Notes: generated from the letters alone by a model not told the origin. Shown: positions 25,214 through 34,628, counted from the first letter of the stretch. The stretch: DNA of 64,000 bases from Bdellovibrionales bacterium CG12_big_fil_rev_8_21_14_0_65_38_15 (GCA_002787775.1 PCUW01000015.1:1-64000), one strand, 5' to 3'. Translations and numbers: made by a program.

Positions 25214-25594
25214 CTACTCTACTTTTAAAGTAATTTTCATTTTAGGGTGAATAGCACATTGAATGGTGTATTCGCCTTTCGTTTTAAGCTCAATCGTCTT
25301 ATCATGCTTTGCACCTGGATCTTGCAACTTAACGTCAAAAAGAACAACACCATCTTTTTTAGCACTAACATTATGACTAACTTCATCTCTGTTTTTAAAA
25401 AAGATCTTATCTCCAACTTTTAGTTTAAGTTCTTCGACTTTATTTTCTTCTTCAATAATTGGATCATCATAAGCTTGGCCAGCTTGCTCATCTGTAATAT
25501 TACCTAGAAAAACTTTACCAGCTTGAACCATATTATATGTCTCAGCGAAAACAAAATTGGGTAAAATTAAACAGATAAAAAGTATAAATTTCAT
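25214..25594 (-). CDS. Periplasmic cupredoxin (blue copper protein)
   Basis: A 126-residue exported protein with signal peptide MKFILFICLILPNFVFA. The type 1 copper ligands are visible: His in DEVSHNVSA, and Cys, His, Met in QCAIHPKM, with amicyanin-like C-x2-H-x2-M spacing. It probably transfers electrons or senses copper/redox state in the periplasm. Its start overlaps the end of the CheA-like kinase gene by 4 bases, in an operon with a truncated globin and a DUF3034 protein. The methylamine-utilisation-type cupredoxin group is the closest match I can suggest. Confidence 0.8.
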   Translation of the reverse strand: MKFILFICLILPNFVFAETYNMVQAGKVFLGNITDEQAGQAYDDPIIEEENKVEELKLKVGDKIFFKNRDEVSHNVSAKKDGVVLFDVKLQDPGAKHDKTIELKTKGEYTIQCAIHPKMKITLKVE

Positions 25595-27792
25595 TGGTGC
25601 TCCGTAGGTATTTTAAGATAGAAATGCGTGCCGCTGCCAATTGTTGTATCCACTTGAATACTTCCACCCATTGATTCGAGGCTGTCTTTAACTGCATCCA
25701 TACCAACTCCACGTCCAGACACTTCACTCACCTCGTCTTTGGAAGAAAAGCTAGGCATGAAAATTAAATTAATTTTATCTTGAAGTGTTGAATTGTCTTT
25801 TTGATCAGTGGTCCAAACACCTTTTTCAAGTGCTTTATTCGACAACAGCTCTCCATCAATTCCACGACCATCATCACTCACTTCTAACGTGATGAATCCT
25901 TGATCTCGAAGCGCTCGAATTTTCACCTTACCAGATTCAGGTTTAGATTTATCTAAACGCTCAGAGGTTGATTCAATACCATGATCAATAGAGTTTCGAA
26001 TAATATGCATTAGAGGCGTGTCTATTTTTTGAGCTTCGGAATAAGTTAATTCAGCTGAATCTGGAGCAAATTCGATTAATGCTTTTTTGTCTTCTAATTT
26101 AGAAAGAATTTGAATTGCATAGGAAGTGTACTTATTTAAAATCCTGTCGATAGGAAATTTATCTAAGTCATAGAATGCTTCTACTAACTCTTTTTTATTA
26201 TCTTGTAAAATTAGCTGCTTAATTTTATCAATTTTTGAGATACTAAATTGTTTAAGCTCGTTGGATGAATTAATGGCCAATAATTCACATAATTCATCAA
26301 CATATTTATTAAAAAGAGAGAATGACTCGTCTACTTTTTCAAAGAAACTCTCTTTCGAGGTATCAAGTACGCCTTCACTTAAAGCTGACTCTAACTCATG
26401 GATTTGTTGAGAGCATTCACTGAAACCATAGACTTCAACACAGCCTTTTAACGAATGAAGATCTCTTTTAAGAGTTACGAGATTAATATCATTTTTTTTG
26501 TGCCAAAAAAGAATCGCTTGATAAAGACTCTTACCTGCATTCATAAATTCTTTAAAACCAGCTAAATCTTCGGAGGCTTTTGAGACCCTATTCACTTTTT
26601 CTGTTAGCATTTGGTTTTTCTTAAAAGATTCAACTTTTTTAGTGACGTCTTCAGCAAGAACAATAACTCTTTCAATCTTATCGTCTTGATATGCATGTTT
26701 TTTAAATGTTAGGTCTATCAGCTTGCTAGAACCGTTATCTTTAACTTCGAGCCTTGATGGCAAAAGTTTTGCTGCAGAACCAAAGGGAAGCAAGTTTTTA
26801 TATATAACATCGATAACTTTTTTGACTGAAGAACAATCAGCTCCATTTGAAGAAAAAAAGTCTAATACTGATTCATTCTTTTCAAAATTACTGAACATTT
26901 TTGTTGTGACTTGGGACTTCTCATCAGAAATCTTACCTTTCTCATCAAAATAAAATAATCCAAATGGTAAGGCGGACAACAAGGAGTTTATATTTCTATC
27001 TTTCTCCTCAATTGTATCAAGCATTGAATTAAAAGACTTAGCTAAGCTTCCAACCTCATCTTTGTTATTCATTGGCGCTCTATTTGAATAATCTCCACCA
27101 CTAATTTTAAGACATACTTCTTTTAGCTTCATAAGAGGTGTAACCAAGAGGTACGACATTAAGAAGGCAAAACCTAGAGCCAACAAGGCACACAAAGTTA
27201 CGACGATAATTAAACTCTCAAGACTTCGTTTGTTTTTCTTTTCTGATTCAAGCCTAAATTCATAACCAATAACAGCCGCTTCATCAGATATTCGTGTTAA
27301 CTTTCTAGCTAACTTTTTTGAATTTGTTTTTGTATTCCAATCACTAACAAGTTGTAGCGAATTAGGCATTTGCTTTATTTTGATTTCAAAGAACTTGTCT
27401 TTTGTTTCTACAATTTCTTTAAGATCTTGATCCACTTCATTAGCAAGATCAACAATCTTAGGATCAAGTGCTCTTTCTTTTACTATTTCTAAATCTTCAA
27501 GCAGCGTTTCCATTGTTCGCTTTGTTTTTATCTTAGCTCGCTTAATATCTTGATCGGTTTTGGCCAAGAGGCCGTCATAGACGGCAAGTTCAAATTGAAA
27601 GTACTCAGCTTTGATTTGTTGAGAAAAGGTGCTCGACATCAATGCTTTGTCATAAGTGACGTAAACAAGTTGTGAGACATCATTAATGAGCTTATAAGAA
27701 AAAGAGCCTGCTCCTGCATTTATTAAAATTACGACAATAAAGCAGAGAAAAAGCTTAATTTTGAAATTTAAATTTCTAAAAATTTGAAGCAC
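25591..27792 (-). CDS. CheA-like membrane histidine kinase with HPt domain
   Basis: A 733-residue sensor. Order: TM helix (~13-33), periplasmic four-helix-type domain (~35-190), TM helix (~196-220), HAMP (~220-275, ending DEVGSLAKSFNSMLDTIEEKD), PAS-like region (~280-395), HPt domain with phospho-His in DLHSLKGC (His446), then a CheA-style ATPase domain with N box HIIRNSIDHGIE and DDGRGID, GRGVGMDAV. There is no CheW-like domain or dimerisation module of classical CheA, and no methyl-accepting domain. It is in an operon with cupredoxin, globin and DUF3034 genes, and faces two CheY genes that likely receive its phosphate. Confidence 0.85.
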   Translation of the reverse strand: MLQIFRNLNFKIKLFLCFIVVILINAGAGSFSYKLINDVSQLVYVTYDKALMSSTFSQQIKAEYFQFELAVYDGLLAKTDQDIKRAKIKTKRTMETLLEDLEIVKERALDPKIVDLANEVDQDLKEIVETKDKFFEIKIKQMPNSLQLVSDWNTKTNSKKLARKLTRISDEAAVIGYEFRLESEKKNKRSLESLIIVVTLCALLALGFAFLMSYLLVTPLMKLKEVCLKISGGDYSNRAPMNNKDEVGSLAKSFNSMLDTIEEKDRNINSLLSALPFGLFYFDEKGKISDEKSQVTTKMFSNFEKNESVLDFFSSNGADCSSVKKVIDVIYKNLLPFGSAAKLLPSRLEVKDNGSSKLIDLTFKKHAYQDDKIERVIVLAEDVTKKVESFKKNQMLTEKVNRVSKASEDLAGFKEFMNAGKSLYQAILFWHKKNDINLVTLKRDLHSLKGCVEVYGFSECSQQIHELESALSEGVLDTSKESFFEKVDESFSLFNKYVDELCELLAINSSNELKQFSISKIDKIKQLILQDNKKELVEAFYDLDKFPIDRILNKYTSYAIQILSKLEDKKALIEFAPDSAELTYSEAQKIDTPLMHIIRNSIDHGIESTSERLDKSKPESGKVKIRALRDQGFITLEVSDDGRGIDGELLSNKALEKGVWTTDQKDNSTLQDKINLIFMPSFSSKDEVSEVSGRGVGMDAVKDSLESMGGSIQVDTTIGSGTHFYLKIPTEHQ

Positions 27793-27795
27793 TTT

Positions 27796-28209
27796 TTAAT
27801 TTCCAATGATGTCTTTATGCATCGCCGCTAATTTACCCAACAGCTTATTTTGCGCTCTTTGGGGAATATTATTTTTATTCATGGCTTTTTGCATATTCTC
27901 AACCATACCGTAAAATTGTCTCTCTGTTATCTCTTGACCTTTGTGAGCTCTTTTCATTGACTGACCTTCATACTTACAAGGCCCTTCAAGTGTTACACAT
28001 ATAAAATTGGATAAACCTTCTTTAGTTTTATCTAAGTTTAAACGTTGAAAGGATTCTTTTGTTCTTTCATCTTTTAAAAGATAAACAAAAAGATCATCGA
28101 CAACTTTCTCAATCCCTTTCTTTTCGCCAAAATCATGATAGGTCGAGAGTTTATCAGTAGAAGCACAGCTGATTAAAAGTAATAAACAAACGGTATATTT
28201 CTTAAACAT
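27796..28209 (-). CDS. Truncated-haemoglobin-like lipoprotein
   Basis: A 137-residue lipoprotein: signal with lipobox LLLISC (Cys ~15), then a group 1 truncated-globin-like domain. The proximal haem histidine is probably in KRAHKGQEIT; the distal B/E region contains FGEKKGIEKVVDDLFVYLL. Lipidation would place the haem protein in the periplasm or outer membrane, where it may bind O2 or NO. It ends 3 bases before the CheA-like kinase start and follows the DUF3034 gene, so it may feed a gas or redox signal to the kinase; that role is inference. Confidence 0.7.
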   Translation of the reverse strand: MFKKYTVCLLLLISCASTDKLSTYHDFGEKKGIEKVVDDLFVYLLKDERTKESFQRLNLDKTKEGLSNFICVTLEGPCKYEGQSMKRAHKGQEITERQFYGMVENMQKAMNKNNIPQRAQNKLLGKLAAMHKDIIGN

Positions 28210-28218
28210 AATAATCCT

Positions 28219-29082
28219 TTAGAATCCAACTTGAAGTGAGGTATACAAACTGCTTTGTTTGTCTTTTAACACAATATTTCCTAGATAAGCATAGGCTATT
28301 GTTAGAGCGAAATTTTTATTGAATGCATATGTTCCAAAGACATCTAACCAGTCATCTTCTGTAGCAACACCTAGATTATTTGGTTTGAACCGATACTCGA
28401 ACCCAGCGATAAACTTTCTTGTAAAAAGATATCCAATAGAGAATTCAGGCATAAGCTCGTAATTATTTTTACGATCACCACCAAAACCCATAATTCCAAT
28501 TTGATTTGCTTTTGTTGCTCTAAGTGTAAGATTCATCAAAAGACTTTCAGATAAGATAACCTTTGTGGCGTTAAGGTAGAAATCTATTCCGCTATCATCT
28601 TTAGCGCCGTACGATTTAACGACTCTTCCCTGTTCATGTTTTTTATACTGAAGGCCAAAAGAGATTTGAGGAAATAAATTTCCTTGCTCTAAAATACCAT
28701 CTCCAAAAAGTCGCACCTTAGCTCCGAAAACATTTTGCTTTAATTCATATCCTTGACCTAAGCCAAGAGTCGCTCCCACATCTCTTGTGTCAAAAGACTG
28801 ATGAGCAAAAGAGAATTCAAAACGATTGTAAAAACCAACGACGAAACCAGTGGAGACCATATTGTAATCAGAAGATTTAACGTTTGTAATAAAAGCATTA
28901 GCACCGATTTCATCCTCAGTTCCATAGCCACCAATAAAGGCCCATGGAGTGAGTCCGCCACCAGCTGATCCTTCGACTTGATTAACACCACCAGAGAGTA
29001 GTAATTTTCCAGATGTAGATGCATTGATCGAAGTGACGAGCAGTACTGATAAACACAAAGAAGTGATTCCAACTTTAAACAT
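28219..29082 (-). CDS. Outer-membrane DUF3034 family protein
   Basis: A 287-residue protein with a signal peptide (cleaved after INA) and a DUF3034 N-terminal signature (GKLLLSGGVNQVEGSAGGGL, then TPWAFIGGYGT). The rest alternates amphipathic beta-strands ending in a C-terminal aromatic (SLQVGF), indicating an outer-membrane beta-barrel. It is first in the operon with globin, kinase and cupredoxin. DUF3034 proteins often occur next to cupredoxin-type genes in other proteobacteria; their function is unknown. A TTTCCA-TCCT-TGGAAA hairpin lies at the ribosome-binding site. Confidence 0.7.
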   Translation of the reverse strand: MFKVGITSLCLSVLLVTSINASTSGKLLLSGGVNQVEGSAGGGLTPWAFIGGYGTEDEIGANAFITNVKSSDYNMVSTGFVVGFYNRFEFSFAHQSFDTRDVGATLGLGQGYELKQNVFGAKVRLFGDGILEQGNLFPQISFGLQYKKHEQGRVVKSYGAKDDSGIDFYLNATKVILSESLLMNLTLRATKANQIGIMGFGGDRKNNYELMPEFSIGYLFTRKFIAGFEYRFKPNNLGVATEDDWLDVFGTYAFNKNFALTIAYAYLGNIVLKDKQSSLYTSLQVGF

Positions 29083-29277
29083 TTTCCATCCTTGGAAATT
29101 TAGAGACGTCTTTTGCTTAAAACCAAACTTTACTCAATGGAACAATTAAAAAAATTGAGTTTTTCCAGCAATTCTCACTAGTTATTTTACTATAAAAACC
29201 ACTAATGCGTTATGACAATCATAAGACAACTCTATATCAATTGACTCATGACAAAAATAAGGGCAAAAGTCTAATCT

Positions 29278-29568
29278 ATGGAACAAAACTCACTAATACC
29301 CGATCATTTTAACACACCAGGTCTAAGTGCTCTATTTTCTGACAAGAAACTTCGTTTAGTAGAATTACAAAACAAGGTTTTAAAACTTAATGCGATGGCC
29401 GAAACGTTGGATCCTTACAAAGAAATTCCGACTGAAACTCAAGAAGAGTTGAAGTCCCTTGGAATTTTAGTTTTAGATGATCCATTCGCTATCACAAATC
29501 AACTTGTAGTTATTCTCGAAGATACTGTCGAAGAACTTCATAAGCTTGAATCGGAGCTTGGCGCCTGA
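29278..29568 (+). CDS. Small helical protein of unknown function
   Basis: A 96-residue acidic, Leu-rich protein, predicted largely helical (DKKLRLVELQNKVLKLNAMA; LVVILEDTVEELHKLESELG), without signal peptide or cysteines. No family is recognised. Its stop codon overlaps the likely CTG start of the methyltransferase that follows, so the two are probably translationally coupled. No clear Shine-Dalgarno sequence precedes the ATG. Confidence 0.55.
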   Translation: MEQNSLIPDHFNTPGLSALFSDKKLRLVELQNKVLKLNAMAETLDPYKEIPTETQEELKSLGILVLDDPFAITNQLVVILEDTVEELHKLESELGA

Positions 29569-30740
29569 ACTGGTCTGAGCTTCACCCCGCCACACTAAAG
29601 CACTTTAAAAAAGGTCACCCTTGGGTGACGGCCGATGAGTACACTCAAAAATTTCCAAAAGTTCCAAGCATCATTCAAGGTGGCGATAAAAAATCGGCTC
29701 AAGTTGTTTTGATCACTGATCCAAAACATCCACAGATTAAAGCCCGTGCTTGGAGTTTTGCTCCTCCACTTAAAACGGATTTGCCTAACTTTCGCTTTGA
29801 AGTAAAGACGCGTCTTAGAGAAGCATTCGAGCGTAGAGCAATTCTTAATTTATTCAAGCATCGTAATAACGTCATTCTAGTTGCTGGTGAAGGTGATCGC
29901 CTTCCTGGACTTATGGTCACGGCGTTGAATGATCTTATTTATGTTCAGTTTTATAGCGCTTTTTGGGAGACAGAACTTAATCTATTAGAGCGAGATATCC
30001 CAAAGCTTTTAAGAGAAGTTTTCCCAGATAAAAAATTTCCAGGCATGGCGATTCAATTTAGAAATCTTGAGCGCGCCAAAAACTTACGTGTTCACGGTGG
30101 TAAAAACCAAACGACGATTACTGAGTTTGGTGTTCATTACGGTATTCGTCTTCACACACATTATGACTGTGGGATTTATACCGATATGTCTTCTATTCGT
30201 GGCAGCCTTGCTGGCGAGTTTGAAAGAAAAAGTTTTCTTAATCTCTTTTCTTATACCGGTGCCTACTCTTTATTTGCTCTTAGTAATGGTGCCTCTCGCG
30301 TCGTTTCAGTTGATCTATCAAACAGATATCTTGATTGGCTCAATCATAATCTTGGATTAAATCCAAATCTTGATGCCACCAAACATGAAAGCTTAGAGAT
30401 GAGTGTATTAGATGCACTTGAAAAACATGAAGAGTCTTTTGATGTGATTCTTTGTGATCCACCTACTGCAAGTAGCGACGGTAAAAAGGTTTCACGTGCT
30501 CTTGATTCCTACGAAAAACTGCTTCCGGCCATGATCAAAAGATTAAATCCTAATGGTAAATTGATTGTGTTTTTAAACACTCACGCAATTTCAAGATCAG
30601 CCTTTGAAGCCAAGATTTTAGCTCTTGCTCCAGGCTTTAAAGTCGAAAAAACACTCTCTTTAGGTGAAGAATGCCCTAGGCTTTCGGGATTTCCAGAGGG
30701 TGACTATCTAAAAGGCTTAATTCTAACAAAAGTTGGTTGA
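29565..30740 (+). CDS. SAM-dependent methyltransferase, RlmI-like
   Basis: A PUA-plus-class-I-methyltransferase protein like 23S rRNA m5C1962 methyltransferase RlmI (396 residues in E. coli). The conserved N-terminal GHPWV of the PUA domain lies before the first GTG (29625), and no ATG/GTG/TTG precedes it. The best start is CTG 29565, with GGAG 8 bases upstream and the preceding gene's TGA overlapping it (CTGA). This gives 391 residues. The Rossmann motif is LNLFSYTGAYSLFA (~residues 225-240) and the catalytic region is ILCDPPT. Start codon use is inference; the family is firm. Confidence 0.8.
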   Translation: MNWSELHPATLKHFKKGHPWVTADEYTQKFPKVPSIIQGGDKKSAQVVLITDPKHPQIKARAWSFAPPLKTDLPNFRFEVKTRLREAFERRAILNLFKHRNNVILVAGEGDRLPGLMVTALNDLIYVQFYSAFWETELNLLERDIPKLLREVFPDKKFPGMAIQFRNLERAKNLRVHGGKNQTTITEFGVHYGIRLHTHYDCGIYTDMSSIRGSLAGEFERKSFLNLFSYTGAYSLFALSNGASRVVSVDLSNRYLDWLNHNLGLNPNLDATKHESLEMSVLDALEKHEESFDVILCDPPTASSDGKKVSRALDSYEKLLPAMIKRLNPNGKLIVFLNTHAISRSAFEAKILALAPGFKVEKTLSLGEECPRLSGFPEGDYLKGLILTKVG

Positions 30741-30764
30741 TAAGCTATCTCCTAGCACAGATAA

Positions 30765-30785
30765 TTGTCCCCTACAGACAAGGGG
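30765..30785 (+). promoter_or_regulatory. Overlapping inverted repeats sequestering the xdhA ribosome-binding site
   Basis: TTGTC-N7-GACAA (30765-30769/30777-30781) interlocks with CCCCT-N7-AGGGG (30769-30773/30781-30785). The AAGGGG arm is the Shine-Dalgarno of xdhA (GTG at 30793), so folding would mask it. Either a protein operator or a translational switch is possible. Confidence 0.4.
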
Positions 30786-30792
30786 ATTCGCA

Positions 30793-32232
30793 GTGCGAAA
30801 TAAGATCGTTTTTTATCTCAATGGAAAAAGACATAGCGTTGGTGCCACTGAAGCATCCATGATGTTGTCCGATTACTTACGTTACGATCAAGGCCTGACC
30901 GGAACGAAAGTCGTTTGCGCCGAAGGTGACTGCGGAGCTTGTAGTGTGCTTCGTTTTTTTCCTCACGCTAAAGGAGTAGATTGGCAAAACTATATTCCCG
31001 TCAATTCATGTATTACTCAAGTAGCTACTCTCGATGGCTCAAGTCTCTTAACAGTTGAAGCGCTTAAAGATAATGATCGTTTGCATGAAGCTCAACGTGC
31101 CATGGTTGATTGTCATGGTTCACAGTGTGGATTTTGCACCCCAGGTTTTGTCGTAACTTTGGGCGGACTCGTTGAAGAAAAAATTTCTAAAAATGAAAAA
31201 ACGATTACTGAGCAAGAAGCGAAAAACTGTTTAACTGGTAATCTGTGTCGCTGCACTGGTTATCAAGGCATCATTGATGCTGCCGTCTCAGTTGACTTGA
31301 AAATTGAAAAAAGTTTAAAAAGTCGCTACTTCGACAAAGATCAAGAAAAAGACTTAGTAGATACATTTAATACTCCTGTAGAAATCAAACACGATGATTT
31401 TATATTCTTTGCTCCAAAAACGATCAAAGAAGCCTGTACCTTTTTAGAAAACAATCCAGATTGTAGAATTATCGCTTCTTCAACTGATCTAGGTGTTGTT
31501 CACAATAAACGAAGATTAAAACTAGAAAAACTTTTAAGTCTTCATTTGATCCCTGAGCTTTATCAAATTGTTGGCAATGATCAAGTTTCTCTTGGTGCTA
31601 GAGTCACTCATACTGAGTTTAGACATTTCATTAAAGATACGATGCCTGAAATTGCTCATTACTTAGACTTGTTTGCTTCTCCTCAAATTAAAAACCTCGC
31701 CACCGTTGTTGGTAACGTTGCCACGGCTTCACCTATTGGTGATACTCCCCCAGTCTTTTTGGCCCTCGATGCTAAGCTTGTTCTTGCCTCAAGTTCTGGT
31801 GAGCGAGTGGTTAATATTAGTGACTTCTTTTTGGATTATAGAAAAACGCTTAGAAAACCCAATGAGATCATTGTTCGTATTGAATTTGATCTACCTAAAA
31901 AATCAACTCTTAAAGCCATTAAAAATAGTAATAGAAAAGATCTTGATATCTCCGCCGTTAATATGGTGATGAACATTGAGATGGATAGCGCTAAAGTCGT
32001 CAAAGAGATTCGATTGGCGGCCGGTGGTATTGCAGCTATTCCACTAAGACTTAAAAAGACAGAAGACTCGCTTCGTGGACAAAAGCTCGATAAAAAATCT
32101 ATTGAAGCAGCTCTAAGTTTAGTTCATAGCGAGTTTAATCCACTCAGTGATCTTCGAGCTTCAAGTGCTTATAGACGAATTGTGGTGGAGAACTCTCTTA
32201 GCAGGTTCTTACATGAGGAGGCAGCGAAATGA
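30793..32232 (+). CDS. xdhA: Xanthine dehydrogenase small subunit (2Fe-2S and FAD)
   Basis: Oxidises hypoxanthine/xanthine to urate together with XdhB, passing electrons to NAD+ via 2Fe-2S clusters and FAD. Residues ~1-160 hold the two cluster motifs (CAEGDCGACSV ... NSC; then CGFCTPGF ... CRCTGY). Residues ~195-370 form the FAD domain (IIASSTDLGV, ATVVGNVATASPIGDTPP), followed by the CO-dehydrogenase flavoprotein C-terminal domain. GTG 30793, preceded by AAGGGG, gives 479 residues, normal for XdhA; an upstream TTG overlapping the methyltransferase gene is less likely. It overlaps xdhB by 4 bases. Confidence 0.92.
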   Translation: MRNKIVFYLNGKRHSVGATEASMMLSDYLRYDQGLTGTKVVCAEGDCGACSVLRFFPHAKGVDWQNYIPVNSCITQVATLDGSSLLTVEALKDNDRLHEAQRAMVDCHGSQCGFCTPGFVVTLGGLVEEKISKNEKTITEQEAKNCLTGNLCRCTGYQGIIDAAVSVDLKIEKSLKSRYFDKDQEKDLVDTFNTPVEIKHDDFIFFAPKTIKEACTFLENNPDCRIIASSTDLGVVHNKRRLKLEKLLSLHLIPELYQIVGNDQVSLGARVTHTEFRHFIKDTMPEIAHYLDLFASPQIKNLATVVGNVATASPIGDTPPVFLALDAKLVLASSSGERVVNISDFFLDYRKTLRKPNEIIVRIEFDLPKKSTLKAIKNSNRKDLDISAVNMVMNIEMDSAKVVKEIRLAAGGIAAIPLRLKKTEDSLRGQKLDKKSIEAALSLVHSEFNPLSDLRASSAYRRIVVENSLSRFLHEEAAK

Positions 32233-34628
32233 GTAAGTCATCTCACGATTTTGCCCATACCCATGTTCAAGGACTCAGTGAGTTTGTTGACGATCGTCCA
32301 ATTATGCGCGGAGAGCTTTTCATGGATGTGGTTTATTCAACCCATGCCCATGCAAAAATTAAAGTGGATGCCAGCGAAGCGTTAAAAGATCCTGAAGTGG
32401 TCGCTGTCTATACCGCCAAAGATGTTCATCATAATTTATGGGGAACAATCTTTAAGGATCAGCCTGTCTTGGCCGATGGAGTTGTCCAATTCGCCGGCGA
32501 GCCTATCGCGCTTGTGGTGGCCAAAGATACAATCTCTGCTCAGTACGCTAAACAAAAAGTTAAAATTACTTATGAAGACCTTCCGTCGATTTTAAGTATT
32601 AACGAAGCTAAGAAACATCAATCTTTTATTGCTGATAAGCGTTTTATTGAACGTGGTGATGTAAAAGCTGCATTTAAAAAAGCTAAGCACAAACTAAGCG
32701 GCGAAATTGTCATCCAAGGCGCAGATCACTTTTATTTGGAGAGCCAAGTGACGGTGGCCTATCCACAAGAAGATGGGCAGATTGAAATTCATACTTCTTC
32801 CCAGCACCCAACAGAAACCCAACACGTGGTCGCCCACTCCTTAGGTTTAGATGCCAAGGATGTCGTGGTTCAAGTCAAACGTATGGGGGGCGGTTTTGGT
32901 GGTAAAGAATCACAAGCCGCTCCGTTCGCAGCCATGGCGGCCCTTGCGGCGAAAAATCTTAATCGTCCAGTCAGACTGTGTCTGACTAAAGACGATGACA
33001 TGGTGATGACGGGAAAAAGAAATCCCTTTCAAAATCTTTATAACGTCGCCTTTGATGATGATGGTGTGATTGATGGATTAGAAGTTGAGCTTTATTCAGA
33101 CGGTGGAGCTTACGCTGATCTTTCAACATCAATTATGGAGCGTGCCATGCTTCATAGTGATAACGCCTACTTTATTCCCAACATGAAAGTTTCTGGACAA
33201 GTGTGTAAAACACATCACCATCCTCATACCGCCTTTAGAGGTTTTGGTGGGCCAAAGGGTGTCGCCACAGCTGAAATCATTATTGAAAAGATTGCTCATC
33301 ACTTAGGCTTGGACCCATTAATAATTAGAAAGAGAAATATCTACCGCGATGAAAATAATCGAAACACGACTCACTACGGACAAGTGTTTAAAAATAACTG
33401 TCTTCCAAGACTATTTGATAAAATTGAAAAAGATTGTGATTACCAAAAACGTCGCCAAGACATTGAAGCGTTTAATAAAAGCAATGACCAATTCGTTAAA
33501 GGTCTCTCCATTACTCCGGTGAAGTTTGGTATCTCTTTTACCACTCGTTTTTTAAATCAAGCCAATGCTCTCGTGATTGTTCATCTTGATGGCAGTTTGC
33601 AAATTGCCACTGGTGCGACTGAGATGGGACAAGGCGTGAATGCTCGAATTTCTGCCATGGTTACAAGTGAGCTTGGTCTTGAACGTGATCAAGCCCGTGT
33701 GATGCCAACCAGAACAGATAAAAATGCCAATACATCCCCAACAGCGGCAAGCTCTGGAACTGATCTTAATGGAGCAGCAGCCTTACTTGCTACTAGAAAA
33801 ATTAAATATCGTTTGAGTGAATTTGCTAGCCTTCTATTAGAGCTACCTTCGGATCGCTGGCCTAGTAAAACAGCAGGGCTTGGCACAGAGGCTGAGATTA
33901 CTCTTAAAAATAAAAACCTTGATTCCAATGATCCAAATGAAGGTGCTGATTGGCTAAGCGGTAAAGCAGATTATTTTGATATCAAGTTTGTTGGCGGCGA
34001 AGTACTTAAAGGTTCTAAGAAAATTAAATTCGCTGATCTTGTTAGAGAAGCTTACCTGTCACGAATAGCTTTAAGTGATTACGCTCACTATTCTATTCCT
34101 GGTATTGAGTTCAATAAACTTTCTGGCGAAGGCAATGCCTTTTTATATTTTACTCAAGGAGTAGCTTGCTCTGAAGTTGAACTCAACCGCGATACTGGTG
34201 AGTTAAAAGTCAGACAAGTTGATATATTAATGGACCTTGGAAGACCGGTGAACAAAGATCTTGATATTGGGCAAGTCAGTGGCGCTTTTATTCAAGGCAT
34301 GGGCTGGGTCACCATGGAGAACCTTGTATATAACGATCAAGGCTATCTGCTATCTCACGCCCCTAGTACTTATAAAATTCCAAATATCCAAGATACTCCA
34401 CGTGTCTTTAATATTGAGCTGCTTGAAAATGAAGAGAACTACGCCAATGTTAGAGGAACTAAAGCGGTTGGTGAGCCTCCTCTTCTATTGGCCATTAGTA
34501 CATGGACGGCGATTAACAATGCTTTAAGTTATATATCTAAAGATTATCCAAATATTAAAATTCCAGCAACGAATGAAGAGGTCTTAAAAGCGATGTACCC
34601 TTCTAAGTTTGCCCAGTGGAGTAAGTGA
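32229..34628 (+). CDS. xdhB: Xanthine dehydrogenase large subunit (molybdopterin)
   Basis: A 799-residue molybdenum subunit of xanthine dehydrogenase. Typical motifs: QFAGEPIALVVA, GGGFGGKESQAAPFA (~residue 220), FRGFGGPKG (Moco binding, ~338), GATEMGQGV (~460), and the catalytic base Glu749 in KAVGEPPLLLAI. The start overlaps xdhA (ATGA) with GGAGG upstream. Length and motif set match XdhB of bacterial XdhABC systems. Product urate feeds the convergent minus-strand purine genes. Confidence 0.92.
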   Translation: MSKSSHDFAHTHVQGLSEFVDDRPIMRGELFMDVVYSTHAHAKIKVDASEALKDPEVVAVYTAKDVHHNLWGTIFKDQPVLADGVVQFAGEPIALVVAKDTISAQYAKQKVKITYEDLPSILSINEAKKHQSFIADKRFIERGDVKAAFKKAKHKLSGEIVIQGADHFYLESQVTVAYPQEDGQIEIHTSSQHPTETQHVVAHSLGLDAKDVVVQVKRMGGGFGGKESQAAPFAAMAALAAKNLNRPVRLCLTKDDDMVMTGKRNPFQNLYNVAFDDDGVIDGLEVELYSDGGAYADLSTSIMERAMLHSDNAYFIPNMKVSGQVCKTHHHPHTAFRGFGGPKGVATAEIIIEKIAHHLGLDPLIIRKRNIYRDENNRNTTHYGQVFKNNCLPRLFDKIEKDCDYQKRRQDIEAFNKSNDQFVKGLSITPVKFGISFTTRFLNQANALVIVHLDGSLQIATGATEMGQGVNARISAMVTSELGLERDQARVMPTRTDKNANTSPTAASSGTDLNGAAALLATRKIKYRLSEFASLLLELPSDRWPSKTAGLGTEAEITLKNKNLDSNDPNEGADWLSGKADYFDIKFVGGEVLKGSKKIKFADLVREAYLSRIALSDYAHYSIPGIEFNKLSGEGNAFLYFTQGVACSEVELNRDTGELKVRQVDILMDLGRPVNKDLDIGQVSGAFIQGMGWVTMENLVYNDQGYLLSHAPSTYKIPNIQDTPRVFNIELLENEENYANVRGTKAVGEPPLLLAISTWTAINNALSYISKDYPNIKIPATNEEVLKAMYPSKFAQWSK

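Noticed and set aside
29625-29627. GTG start for the RlmI-like methyltransferase
   Set aside because: It would cut off the conserved GHPWV of the PUA domain and has no Shine-Dalgarno sequence at usable spacing; CTG 29565 is better supported.
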